Assembly: GCA_026396205.1 (NCBI GenBank)
Contig: JAPLXF010000058.1
Location: 1 to 39,207 of the forward strand
Source of the DNA: Candidatus Moraniibacteriota bacterium
GTDB taxonomy: Bacteria; Patescibacteriota; Minisyncoccia; Moranbacterales; UBA2206
Direction of reading: 5' to 3'
DNA length: 39,207 bases
The position numbers were made by a program, and so were the translations under genes. Shown piece after piece: positions 24,347-31,842 of this stretch (positions are counted from its first letter, which is position 1; each line of letters opens with the position of its first letter). The notes below the pieces were generated by a model. The model did not search any database. It was not told the origin of the DNA and was given only the letters and a program-made list of their open reading frames with translations.

Positions 24347-25336
24347 CTACTGCCTTAAATTGACAGAACTTTGGCTATTGTATCTCTGAGGCGGAGTTTG
24401 CGTTTTTTGCGCTTGGGTTTTTTGGCTGTTAACTCTGGTAGTTTCCTTAGAAACATTTTGGGATGCGTTGCCGATGCCTTGATTGAGGGTTTTTGTCATA
24501 ATTTGGGAAACGACGGCTGTGATAACTTCCGGCATATGGGTGGCGCCAGCCAGAATTTTATTGCCCAAATCTTGTGTATTGGAATAAATGTCTTTGACGG
24601 TGGAACCAGGCGTGACGGTTTTGCCGTTCTGCTCTTTGCCGATAAAGCCTTGCCCAGCAATGCCTTTATTAGTATTAATCAGAGTCTGTAAATTTATCTC
24701 TTTTTGGTGCTCGTCTTGGATATAATTATTGAAAGCCCAAGGATTGTTGATTCCGGAAACATAGGACAATAAATTACTCATTCCATTTTTGGGATCCTTA
24801 AACATATCTCCCGGATTGCCTTTATAGTTCATTTGTGGCGCTTTCTTTTCCGTAGTGGAAGCTTTGGCCATTTGCTGCAAGCCTTGAGAATAGGACGACG
24901 AGGAACCGGAGATGGAAGATTTGGATTTGGAAGAAAAGCCTTCGGAAGAACTGCCGGCTGGCGCGTAAGAAAAGCTGCCGCGCCCACTTAAAGATCGATC
25001 GATAAGGTTGTTAGTATATTTATTGGCTTTATTTTCTGGATCGGTTTTTGTCCAGGCTAGCCAGTCGGTAATAAACATAGCTCCTCCGCTGCCGCTAATC
25101 ATAACGCTGATTTGGCTATTCAGGGTGCTGGCGGCAGTTTGTTTCAAAACTCCCAAAATTATGCCCTGTAACTGGTTAAAAATAACTTCCAGCGCTTGTT
25201 TCATAATTTCAGCCGGCGCCGCGTCCCAAGCATAAGCCGGCCGAGCTAAGTTCGGAGAGAAAACCAAAGACAAAGAAATAAGCAAAACCGCCATCCCTCG
25301 AATTAAAAATAATTTTTTCCTTTTTTGATTTTTCAT
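24347..25336 (-). CDS. Secreted protein of the T4SS-like cluster (unknown)
   Basis: No family was recognised with confidence. The 329-residue protein begins MKNQKRKKLFLIRG, has a signal peptide ending near PAYAWDA (about residue 37), an amphipathic N-terminal region with QALEVIFNQLQGIILGVLKQ, a Ser-rich stretch (about 125-150) and a Gln/Thr/Ser-rich tail. Its position next to the VirB6-like gene and its helical secreted nature resemble VirB5/TrbJ-type proteins, but no motif proves that. The ATG at 25336 starts 1 nt after the upstream stop; an earlier in-frame start would lie within the neighbouring gene. Confidence 0.7.
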   Translation of the reverse strand: MKNQKRKKLFLIRGMAVLLISLSLVFSPNLARPAYAWDAAPAEIMKQALEVIFNQLQGIILGVLKQTAASTLNSQISVMISGSGGAMFITDWLAWTKTDPENKANKYTNNLIDRSLSGRGSFSYAPAGSSSEGFSSKSKSSISGSSSSYSQGLQQMAKASTTEKKAPQMNYKGNPGDMFKDPKNGMSNLLSYVSGINNPWAFNNYIQDEHQKEINLQTLINTNKGIAGQGFIGKEQNGKTVTPGSTVKDIYSNTQDLGNKILAGATHMPEVITAVVSQIMTKTLNQGIGNASQNVSKETTRVNSQKTQAQKTQTPPQRYNSQSSVNLRQ

Positions 25337-25337
25337 T

Positions 25338-26432
25338 TTAAGGTGATGTTGTTCCGATGCCAACTGTTGCCGTGCCGCCGACTCCGACTGTTGCGGTACT
25401 GCCAATGCCTAAATTATCCAGCACGGCCGGGTCGACTCCCATCTGTTCGATTTTTTGTTTGAGAACATCAGTGTAATCTATTCCCAATTCGGAAAATTTA
25501 CTCTGCAGTTCCGACATAAAAGCCATCATAGTTTCCATCAGGCCTTGCATCTTGGAAAAATTGGCGATGTCAGCCATCGGGTCTTCCGGATTGGGAGCGA
25601 TGCGGTCCTTAAGAATTATGGCGTATTTGGCAAATTGCAAAGCTTTGGTATGGATGCCGACCAAATCTTCCGGCACCTCCACGGCTTTCAATTGATCTAA
25701 TATTTTTTGCCCGCTGGCGGCGACATCATTCAAAAGCGCCGGCTCGCGATTGGTCAGCGCCGAGGTTATACTGCCTGTGATAGAACTCAAAAAAGTATCC
25801 AGTTTTCCGGAAGTCAAAGGCGCGGGAGAGTTGCTGGAGAAAATATAGAAAACCGAAGCGATGTAAGTGGAAAAATCTTCCTGCTTTTGCTGTTTTAATT
25901 TTTCCGCGGATAAATTTTTAGTGTTGGCTTTTTTGATTTTAATTTCGTCCGGAGAAATAGCCGGCAGATCTTCAGCGCCTATATCTTTATTGACAACCTC
26001 ATCAGTTAATTGCTGAATCTGATCGATGGAAATTTGCTGATTTTCCGGATCAGTCGTGTTCATCAATTGGGTAACTTTTTGGGCGACTTGGTTGGTGATG
26101 TTGGGCTTGGCTTCCGTGCCATTTGCAGAGGCTGATGGCGCCGAAACCGAAGTTGCTTCCGCTGTAAATAATTTGTCGCCCGGCGCCGGTTTTAAGGGAT
26201 TATAGCCGCTGCGCACTTCCACCCCGTCGGAATAGCCGTCGCCGTCCGTGTCGCGGTTTTGCGGGTCGGTGCCGTAAGATTTTTCTTCCGCGTCAGTCAA
26301 TCCGTCCTGGTCGGAATCCAAAAAGATATTGGCGTTGAAAGGCTTTTCCTGCGCCACTGAAAAAAAGGAAAAACTCAAGGCAAACAAACACGCCAATACA
26401 AACAAAGTTGGTTTGAGATTACTGATTTTCAT
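25338..26432 (-). CDS. Secreted protein with thrombospondin type 3 (calcium-binding) repeats
   Basis: The 364-residue protein has a signal peptide (1-27, ending SVAQ) followed by Asp-rich TSP3 units: DSDQDGLTDAEE, then GTDP and DTDGDGYSDGVEV (about residues 39-72). Such loops bind Ca2+ in surface proteins. After a Ser/Ala linker, a mostly helical region (about 115-330) follows, then a Gly/Thr/Val tail (STATVGVGGTATVG-like). It is the first gene of the T4SS-like operon and adjoins the next gene by 1 nt. Surface or wall-side assembly is the probable role. Confidence 0.78.
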   Translation of the reverse strand: MKISNLKPTLFVLACLFALSFSFFSVAQEKPFNANIFLDSDQDGLTDAEEKSYGTDPQNRDTDGDGYSDGVEVRSGYNPLKPAPGDKLFTAEATSVSAPSASANGTEAKPNITNQVAQKVTQLMNTTDPENQQISIDQIQQLTDEVVNKDIGAEDLPAISPDEIKIKKANTKNLSAEKLKQQKQEDFSTYIASVFYIFSSNSPAPLTSGKLDTFLSSITGSITSALTNREPALLNDVAASGQKILDQLKAVEVPEDLVGIHTKALQFAKYAIILKDRIAPNPEDPMADIANFSKMQGLMETMMAFMSELQSKFSELGIDYTDVLKQKIEQMGVDPAVLDNLGIGSTATVGVGGTATVGIGTTSP

Positions 26433-26462
26433 CCAATTTAAATTTATTCAATTTGCACTAAA

Positions 26463-26468
26463 ATTATA
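26463..26468 (-). promoter_or_regulatory. Promoter of the T4SS-like operon (extended -10)
   Basis: On the minus strand TGG precedes a perfect TATAAT (26463-26468), an extended -10, about 31 nt before the TSP3 gene start. The -35 region is only T-rich. No stronger promoter was seen further along the strand, so a long transcript is possible, subject to hairpins in the repeats. Confidence 0.6.
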
Positions 26469-26500
26469 CCACAAAAATAAGTGAAAAAAAACTTCCAGCC

Positions 26501-26509
26501 TGTGGATAA
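26501..26509 (-). promoter_or_regulatory. DnaA box
   Basis: TGTGGATAA is a perfect 9-nt DnaA box in the divergent spacer between the T4SS-like operon and the UbiA-family gene. A regulatory role is possible but a single box proves little. Confidence 0.45.
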
Positions 26510-26569
26510 GAAACAGAATAAACTTTTGTCAAGTTGCCTATCCGAGAAAGGGCTGTTAGAGTGATAGCG

Positions 26570-28198
26570 ATGAGGAAAAAATTGGAAAAAATTCAACTGG
26601 CTTTGTTTAAAGAAACCGGGAAAAGAATCGGGCCGCTGGCGTGGTTGTCGGTTTTTTTCGGAGTGATTGTAATCCGGCTTTTTTTGGATGATTTCGTAGC
26701 TAAATCAAATAATCCCAGCCTGGGCCCGGTAATGTATATCCATAACTTGTTTTTCTTTTTTTTGCTTTTTCTTTTGGTTTGGCTCTTTCTAGCCTATATT
26801 TTACAGGAAAAACCGGCCAAATTAAGCTATTTAATGCTTTGGGCAACACTGCTGATAATTCTGCCGCCGATTTTCGATATGCTGAAAACCGGCGGCAGCA
26901 CATATTGGAGCGGCTATTTGATTGGCAATACGGCAGACTTATGGCGCTGGTTTATTGGTGTTTTCAGCCATTTGCCGTCCGGAATGCTTTATTTCGGCAC
27001 TAAAATCGTTTTTATTCTGGTAGCTTTGCTTTCCGGAGCCTGGGTTTATTTAAAGTCAAGGAGCTTTTTCAAGTCAGTATTTACAGTTTTCGGTATTTAT
27101 GTTCTAGTGTTTTTTATGGGGGCTTTTCCTTCATTTTTTACCTTTATTTACTACTTTTTTGCCGGATCGAAGAATCTGAATAATATATCCACGGCGAACA
27201 TTATTCAGCTGGTGGGAGCGCCGGTAACTGTTTTTGCCTTAAAACCGGTCGATTTTTCACTGGCCTTGGCTTATAATCTCAATTTAGTCTATTTTTTGCT
27301 TATTTTAGCCATAAGTTCTCTCTTTTTTGCTTGGAATTACCGGTCGGGTTTTTGGGCGATACTGAAAAACTGGCGCTATCCACAGCTTGTCTACCATGAC
27401 GGACTGTTTTTCTGTGGAATGGGCTTGGGACTACTGGCCTATCCGGAAAACCTTCATTTAAGCCTTTTTTCGGTTATAGCTGTCTTGGTTTTGCTATTTA
27501 GCATTGGGCTGGCTTGGGAAACATCGGTAATTGTCAATGATATTTATGATTATGAGATCGACGCCATTTCCAATCCGGAAAGACCGCTACAAAAAGGCAT
27601 TTTTAAGATTGCGGAGTATCGAGAAATAGGCATCATTTTTTTTATATCTTCACTTTTGGGAGGAATGATAGTTGGATTTAAATTCGCGGCGCTTTTGCTG
27701 GTTTATCAGATAATCGCTTGGTTTTATTCGGCGCCGCCTCTGCGGCTCAAAAGGTTTCCGGTAATTGCCACTTTGGCCAGTGCTTCAGCGTCGCTCATTG
27801 TTCTTTTTATGGGTTTTGCTCTTCTTTCCGGCGACGCTAATTTAGCCGGACTTTCCTGGCGGATAATTTTTCTTTTGCTTTTGGTTTTAACTCTGGCGCT
27901 GCCGGTTAAGGATTTTAAGGATATTGCCGGCGACCGGCGCTATGGAGTCTGGACGATTCCGGTGCTTTTGGGCGAAACTCAGGCGCGGCTGGTAGTTGGG
28001 ACAGGAGTTTTTATTTCTTTTATGGCCAGCGTCTTTTTTCTGAATGAACTCCGGCTTTTTATTTGGGCGCTGATTTTCGGTTGTCTGGCTTTTTTTATTC
28101 TGGTAAATGAAAAAATAAAACCCGCCAACTTATTCTGGCGGATTCTGGGTGTAACTTTTTTGTATGGGTTGGCTTTGGTTAAAGTTGTGTTTCTGTAA
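26570..28198 (+). CDS. UbiA-family prenyltransferase with extra N-terminal membrane domain
   Basis: The C-terminal part (about residues 265-542) shows the UbiA signatures: NDIYDYEIDA at about 323-332 (NDxxDxxxD, Mg2+/diphosphate binding) and DFKDIAGDRRYG further on (second Asp motif). UbiA enzymes transfer prenyl groups to aromatic or other acceptors in the membrane. The N-terminal 250 residues form about five or six further spans not found in standard UbiA proteins (about 290 residues). The ATG at 26570 was chosen; GTG 26561 and TTG 26534 are alternatives. Substrate is unknown. It is divergent from the T4SS-like operon. Confidence 0.82.
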   Translation: MRKKLEKIQLALFKETGKRIGPLAWLSVFFGVIVIRLFLDDFVAKSNNPSLGPVMYIHNLFFFFLLFLLVWLFLAYILQEKPAKLSYLMLWATLLIILPPIFDMLKTGGSTYWSGYLIGNTADLWRWFIGVFSHLPSGMLYFGTKIVFILVALLSGAWVYLKSRSFFKSVFTVFGIYVLVFFMGAFPSFFTFIYYFFAGSKNLNNISTANIIQLVGAPVTVFALKPVDFSLALAYNLNLVYFLLILAISSLFFAWNYRSGFWAILKNWRYPQLVYHDGLFFCGMGLGLLAYPENLHLSLFSVIAVLVLLFSIGLAWETSVIVNDIYDYEIDAISNPERPLQKGIFKIAEYREIGIIFFISSLLGGMIVGFKFAALLLVYQIIAWFYSAPPLRLKRFPVIATLASASASLIVLFMGFALLSGDANLAGLSWRIIFLLLLVLTLALPVKDFKDIAGDRRYGVWTIPVLLGETQARLVVGTGVFISFMASVFFLNELRLFIWALIFGCLAFFILVNEKIKPANLFWRILGVTFLYGLALVKVVFL

Positions 28199-28201
28199 AT
28201 T

Positions 28202-28242
28202 TTATCGGAGCTCAACTCCGATTCGGAGTTGAGCTCCGATAA
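28202..28242. terminator. 41-nt near-perfect palindrome between convergent genes
   Basis: Arms TTATCGGAGCTCAACTCCGA (28202-28221) and its exact reverse complement (28223-28242) are separated by a single t. Each arm itself holds a GGAGCTC-type small palindrome. Lying between the ubiA-like stop (28198) and the rsmA stop (28247), it could stop transcription from both sides. The U-tract is weak on both strands, so it may instead be a repeat element. Confidence 0.6.
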
Positions 28243-28246
28243 ATCT

Positions 28247-29110
28247 CTAAAAGAGCTTTACTAATTTTTTCCAATCTTCAATACTTAATTCTTGTGCGCG
28301 GGCGGTTGGTAAAAGACCGGCAGTTTTTAATTTTTCTTCCACTGTTTTTTTATCCAAATGGAAACTGTTAGCTAGATTATTAAGTAAGGTTTTTCTTTTG
28401 GCTGAAAATCCGGCCTTCACGACGCGGAAAAATTTCTTACTTTGTTCTTTGCTATGTGTTCCATGTTCCGTGCTATGTGTGATGCGAATGACCGCACTGT
28501 CAATTTTTGGCACCGGAGAAAAACAATCTTTGCTTACCGGAAAAAGAATTTTCGACGTGGCGTAATACTTTACGGAAACCGCCAAAAGGCTCATTTTTTT
28601 GGGGGTTGCAACGATTCTTTCCGCCACTTCTTTTTGAACCATCAAAATCATTTCCTGTGGCGGATTTTCGCTTTCCAAAAATAATCGAATAATCGGAGCG
28701 GTGATGTAGTATGGAATGTTGGCGATGACTTTGTAACCCTCACCCCCCAGCCCCCTCTCCCAGCGGGAGAGGGTAGGGTGAGGGGAAACGACATTCGATG
28801 TCTTTTGGTCGCTTTGGTCGAGAGACATCGAATGTCTAAATAATTCCGATAAATTTACTTTCAAGATGTCGGCATTTACAATTTTCAGATTTTTAACGCC
28901 GGAAAATTTTTTCTCCAAAAGCTCCACTAAATTTTTATCCAGCTCGACGGCCATCACTCGGCCGGCTTTTTTAACCAGTTCTTCCGTCAAAATTCCCTTC
29001 CCCGGACCGATTTCCAAAACAAAATCCGACGGCTGCAGATTTGCAGCGGTTATAATTTTTTTAACAACATCCTTGTCGGTTAAAAAGTTTTGTCCTAATC
29101 TTGTCGGCAT
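28247..29110 (-). CDS. rsmA: 16S rRNA (adenine1518/1519-N6)-dimethyltransferase, with repeat-derived insertions
   Basis: RsmA/KsgA dimethylates two adjacent adenines near the 3' end of 16S rRNA. The 287-residue protein has QNFL at the start, the SAM motif VLEIGPGKG (31-39), the catalytic NIPYYI (131-136) and a C-terminal FSAKRKTLLNNL. Residues 92-125, just before NIPY, are an insertion coded by two palindromic repeats (28738-28785 and 28790-28836). Around 211-222 a heptamer array gives TEHGTHS in the variable loop before KKFFRVVKAGF. All inserts keep the frame and the catalytic motifs are intact, so the enzyme probably works. Confidence 0.93.
   Translation of the reverse strand: MPTRLGQNFLTDKDVVKKIITAANLQPSDFVLEIGPGKGILTEELVKKAGRVMAVELDKNLVELLEKKFSGVKNLKIVNADILKVNLSELFRHSMSLDQSDQKTSNVVSPHPTLSRWERGLGGEGYKVIANIPYYITAPIIRLFLESENPPQEMILMVQKEVAERIVATPKKMSLLAVSVKYYATSKILFPVSKDCFSPVPKIDSAVIRITHSTEHGTHSKEQSKKFFRVVKAGFSAKRKTLLNNLANSFHLDKKTVEEKLKTAGLLPTARAQELSIEDWKKLVKLF
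28443..28484 (+). repeat. Heptamer array A4 (6 units) inside rsmA
   Basis: Six contiguous units: TGTTCTT, TGCTATG, TGTTCCA, TGTTCCG, TGCTATG and TGTGATG. Most fit TGYTMYR; the first and last differ at one or two positions. 42 nt is 14 codons, so rsmA stays in frame. The encoded segment TEHGTHS closely resembles TEHVTHS coded by array A3. Confidence 0.85.
28738..28785. repeat. Palindromic repeat D (CCCTCACCC...GGGTGAGGG) inside rsmA
   Basis: The arms CCCTCACCC / GGGTGAGGG and CCCTCTCCC / GGGAGAGGG fold into a long hairpin around agc. Elements of this CCCTCACCC-CCCTCTCCC type are known as dispersed REP-like repeats in many bacteria. Here it codes for SPHPTLSRWERGLGGEG in RsmA. Confidence 0.85.
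28790..28836. repeat. Palindromic repeat E inside rsmA
   Basis: A perfect 14-nt inverted repeat, GACATTCGATGTCT (28790-28803) and AGACATCGAATGTC (28823-28836), encloses TTTGGTCGC and TTTGGTCGA, an imperfect direct repeat. It adjoins repeat D with 4 nt between and codes for the SMSLDQSDQKTSN part of the RsmA insertion. Confidence 0.85.
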
Positions 29111-29214
29111 ATTATTAGCTTGTTAGTCTTTAGCTTTTTAGCTTATTAGTTTATTTTTTGTAGCTTTCTAGCTTCTTATTTTTCTAAAAAGCTAAGAAGC
29201 TAATTCCTAAAAAG
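29111..29214. repeat. TAGCTT-type short repeats with inverted arms
   Basis: The spacer upstream of rsmA is filled with TTAGCTT, GTTAGTC, TTTAGCT and similar 7-8-nt units, then a mirror section with TAGCTTC / GAAGCTA and TAAAAAGC units. The segments TAGCTTCTTA (29168-29177) and TAAGAAGCTA (29192-29201) are exact inverted copies. No promoter was recognised here. Confidence 0.65.
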
Positions 29215-30159
29215 CTAGTTAAGTATCGCCTCCACTTTAACCCCAATCACTCCGGCGCCGATGGATGCGATTTTGGCGAAAGCGACTTTATCCAGATCAA
29301 TAATCCGGCCTTTGCCCTGCGGGCCATAATCATTAATTTGCACCACCACCGATTTGCCGTTGGCAACATTGGTAACTTTAGCATAAGAATCTCTGGGTAA
29401 AGTTGTGCTGGCGGCAAAAAGCCCATCCTTAAAAACATACCATGTTCCCTGCCCTTTGTCAGCTTTGCCCAATTTCATATAAGTTCCCTGGATATTGATT
29501 TCATTCACCGGTTCTTTGGTGATATTTTTTGACAGCGCCACGCGGGAAATTTCCTTGCCGTTTTTATAAGTAATCCGATAATTTACTTCGCGGATTCCTT
29601 TTTCTCCCGTCTGTTCCACCTTTTTTTCGCGCCAACCAAGCTTGGAATCATTTTTGGAAATTATTTTGAAATCAATATCTTCCGGAATTATTTTTTCTTC
29701 CACATTGATGCGGGTAATGGCAATTTTTAAATTATCGGTCGGCAAGGCGTTAAAATCAGGAAAAGCTTTGTCCAGCCTGCCCAGCGTTATATTATTTTCC
29801 AAAATAGCCTCACGGATATTATAAGATAAGGCGTAGCCGTCAATAATTTTTCCATCGACTTCAATTTTTATTTTCCGGGCTTTTTTGATGGCGATATTGG
29901 TTCCGTAAAAAAGAGGAGAATTTTTTTCCAGAGAAATATAATCATGTTCGTTTAAATTTATCTTATTTTCTTTTAAAAAATCTTCAACAGTGGCAGCCGA
30001 AGTTAAAAGATCAAATTTCAGCCCGTCGTTATTGATGTTTATTAATTTTGATGAATTCGGAGAAAGATTAAGATTAATATGGTTAGAATTAGAGAAAAAT
30101 TTATAAACAAAAAAAGCAATAATCAAAATTAAAAAATATAATGCATATCTAAAATTCAT
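29215..30159 (-). CDS. Cell-wall protein with DUF348/G5-like and RlpA-like double-psi barrel domains
   Basis: The 314-residue protein has an N-terminal membrane anchor (about 5-22), a DUF348-like ubiquitin-type domain around TVEDFLKENKINLNEHDYIS (57-76) and a second weaker one, a G5-like stretch (about 155-215; EKIIPEDIDFKI, GIREVNYRITYKNGKE), and a C-terminal RlpA-like domain: GTWYVFKDGLFAASTTLPRDS, VVVQINDYGPQ and IIDLDKVAFAKIA. YabE and related Actinobacteria/Firmicutes proteins share this order. RlpA-type domains can cut or bind peptidoglycan; the conserved Asp in IIDLD is present. It probably remodels the wall outside the membrane. Confidence 0.85.
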   Translation of the reverse strand: MNFRYALYFLILIIAFFVYKFFSNSNHINLNLSPNSSKLININNDGLKFDLLTSAATVEDFLKENKINLNEHDYISLEKNSPLFYGTNIAIKKARKIKIEVDGKIIDGYALSYNIREAILENNITLGRLDKAFPDFNALPTDNLKIAITRINVEEKIIPEDIDFKIISKNDSKLGWREKKVEQTGEKGIREVNYRITYKNGKEISRVALSKNITKEPVNEINIQGTYMKLGKADKGQGTWYVFKDGLFAASTTLPRDSYAKVTNVANGKSVVVQINDYGPQGKGRIIDLDKVAFAKIASIGAGVIGVKVEAILN

Positions 30160-30244
30160 AAAAATAAACTAAACTCCGAATCATTTAATCATTAGAAAAT
30201 TAGAAATTGATTAAAAATTAAAAATTGGAAATTAGAAATTTTTT
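30160..30244. repeat. AT-rich heptamer-type repeats
   Basis: The spacer between the comM stop and the wall-protein start region holds TTAGAAA, TTAGAAATTG, AAAATTAAAAATTGG and AAATTAGAAATT units, the same AT-rich class as 19399-19513. No gene or promoter was seen. Confidence 0.55.
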
Positions 30245-31771
30245 TCATTCCGTCTTAAACCGATATTGGATCGCTTCGGCTATATGGGCGGGTGAAATAG
30301 TTTCGGTTTCCGAAAGGTCGGCGATGGTGCGCGCCACTTTGATAATCCGAAAATAACCGCGGGCGCTCAAATGAAGATTGGAAACGGCATTGCGCAAAAG
30401 CTCCACACAGGAATTGTCCAATTGGCAGAAATTTTTAATTTGTTCATTGCCCATTTCGCTGTTGGTGATTATTTTTAAAGCCGAAAAGCGCTGATGCTGG
30501 ATTTTTCTGGCCTTTTCAACCCGATTTCTGATAGTCTCGGAAGATTCAGATTGGTTTTCCTGCGCCAGCTTCTCGAATTTTACCCGCGGAACTTCGACAT
30601 GCAAATCAATTCGGTCAAGAATCGGCCCGGAAATTTTTTGCTGGTAGCGAATGATTTGGGCCGGACTGCAGGAACAGGCTCGTTCCGGGTCGGTGGCGTT
30701 GCCGCAAGGACAAGGATTCATAGCGGCTACCAAGGTAAAGCGAGCCGGAAATTCCACGGTGCCTTGGGCACGGGAAACGGTAATTGATCCGTCTTCCAGC
30801 GGTTGCCGCAAGTTTTCCAAAACAGTGCGGGTAAATTCCGGGAATTCATCCAAAAAAAGAACGCCTCGGTGGGAAAGGCTGACTTCTCCGGGCTTGGGAA
30901 TAGTGCCTCCGCCAACCAGCGAAACGGCGCTGGAACTGTGATGGGGTGTGCGGAAAGGGCGTTTGGTAATCAGCGCGGTGCCCTTGGGCAGTTTTCCGGA
31001 AACGGAAAAGATTTTAGTCACTTCCAGCGCTTCATTGATATTAAGCTTCGGCAAAATGGAAGTCATAGTCCGCGCCAGCAGAGTTTTTCCCGAGCCGGGC
31101 GGACCGCTCATAATGACATTGTGGCCTCCGGCGGCGGCAATTTCCAATGCCCGTTTGGCGTGCTCCTGCCCTTTGATGGAAACCATATCAGTTAATATTT
31201 CTTCCCCGGTGAAAAGCTCATTTAAGTCTATTTTTTCCACCGGGGTTATTTTAGCCGAACCGATTAGGTGGGCGATAAGTTCCGGCAGAGTCCGAACCGG
31301 AAAAACATTAATTTCTTCCACTACCGATGCTTCCCGAGCATTTTCCATGGGTACGAAAATATCCGAAATGCCTTTTTCTTTAGCTAAAATGGCCATCGGC
31401 AAAACTCCGCGCACCGGACGCACTGAACCGTCCAAAGACAATTCTCCGATAAAAAGCTTATTTTTATAATCAAAATGGATTTGCTTGGTAGTCAAAAGAA
31501 ACCCCAGCGCCATAGGCAAATCATAAACCGGCCCCTCTTTTTTGATGTCGGCCGGAGCCAAATTGATGGTTACCCGGCCGCATTGGTGGGGCGGGCGGAA
31601 CCGGCTATTGCGAATGGCGGCACTGACCCGATCTTTGGATTCTTTCACGGCGGCGTCAGGCAATCCGACAATGTTAAATTGGTGGAGCCCGGCTGGGATA
31701 GTATCCACTTCCACTTCAATTATTTCGCTGGCCAGTCCAATGGTGGCGGCCGAAAGGACTTTGGAAGACAT
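30245..31771 (-). CDS. comM: YifB/ComM-family magnesium-chelatase-like AAA+ ATPase
   Basis: The 508-residue protein begins MSSKVLSAATIGLASEIIEVEVD and has an N-terminal Lon-like (subdomain ChlI) fold with NIVGLPDAAVKESKDRV, then Walker A GPPGSGKTLLAR, Walker B GVLFLDEFPEF, and a C-terminal ChlI domain with ARGYFRIIKVARTIADL. ComM promotes branch migration during natural transformation in Gram-negative bacteria, so it may aid DNA uptake here. The Cys cluster CPCGNATDPERACSC is typical of the family. The ATG at 31771 gives the standard start; an upstream one at 31795 lies in repeat sequence. Confidence 0.93.
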   Translation of the reverse strand: MSSKVLSAATIGLASEIIEVEVDTIPAGLHQFNIVGLPDAAVKESKDRVSAAIRNSRFRPPHQCGRVTINLAPADIKKEGPVYDLPMALGFLLTTKQIHFDYKNKLFIGELSLDGSVRPVRGVLPMAILAKEKGISDIFVPMENAREASVVEEINVFPVRTLPELIAHLIGSAKITPVEKIDLNELFTGEEILTDMVSIKGQEHAKRALEIAAAGGHNVIMSGPPGSGKTLLARTMTSILPKLNINEALEVTKIFSVSGKLPKGTALITKRPFRTPHHSSSAVSLVGGGTIPKPGEVSLSHRGVLFLDEFPEFTRTVLENLRQPLEDGSITVSRAQGTVEFPARFTLVAAMNPCPCGNATDPERACSCSPAQIIRYQQKISGPILDRIDLHVEVPRVKFEKLAQENQSESSETIRNRVEKARKIQHQRFSALKIITNSEMGNEQIKNFCQLDNSCVELLRNAVSNLHLSARGYFRIIKVARTIADLSETETISPAHIAEAIQYRFKTE

Positions 31772-31776
31772 AAAAA

Positions 31777-31842
31777 ATAAATTTCTAATTACCAATTTCC
31801 CTGCCTGCCGGCAGGCAGGTAATTTCCAATTAAATTTTAATG
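31777..31842. repeat. Palindrome family C, copy 1, within AT-rich heptamers
   Basis: CCTGCCTGCC / GGCAGGCAGG (31800-31819) is a perfect 20-nt palindrome. It is flanked by TTTCTAA, TTACCAA and TAATTTC, CAATTAA units. It fills the gap between lspA's stop and the comM start. Confidence 0.85.
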
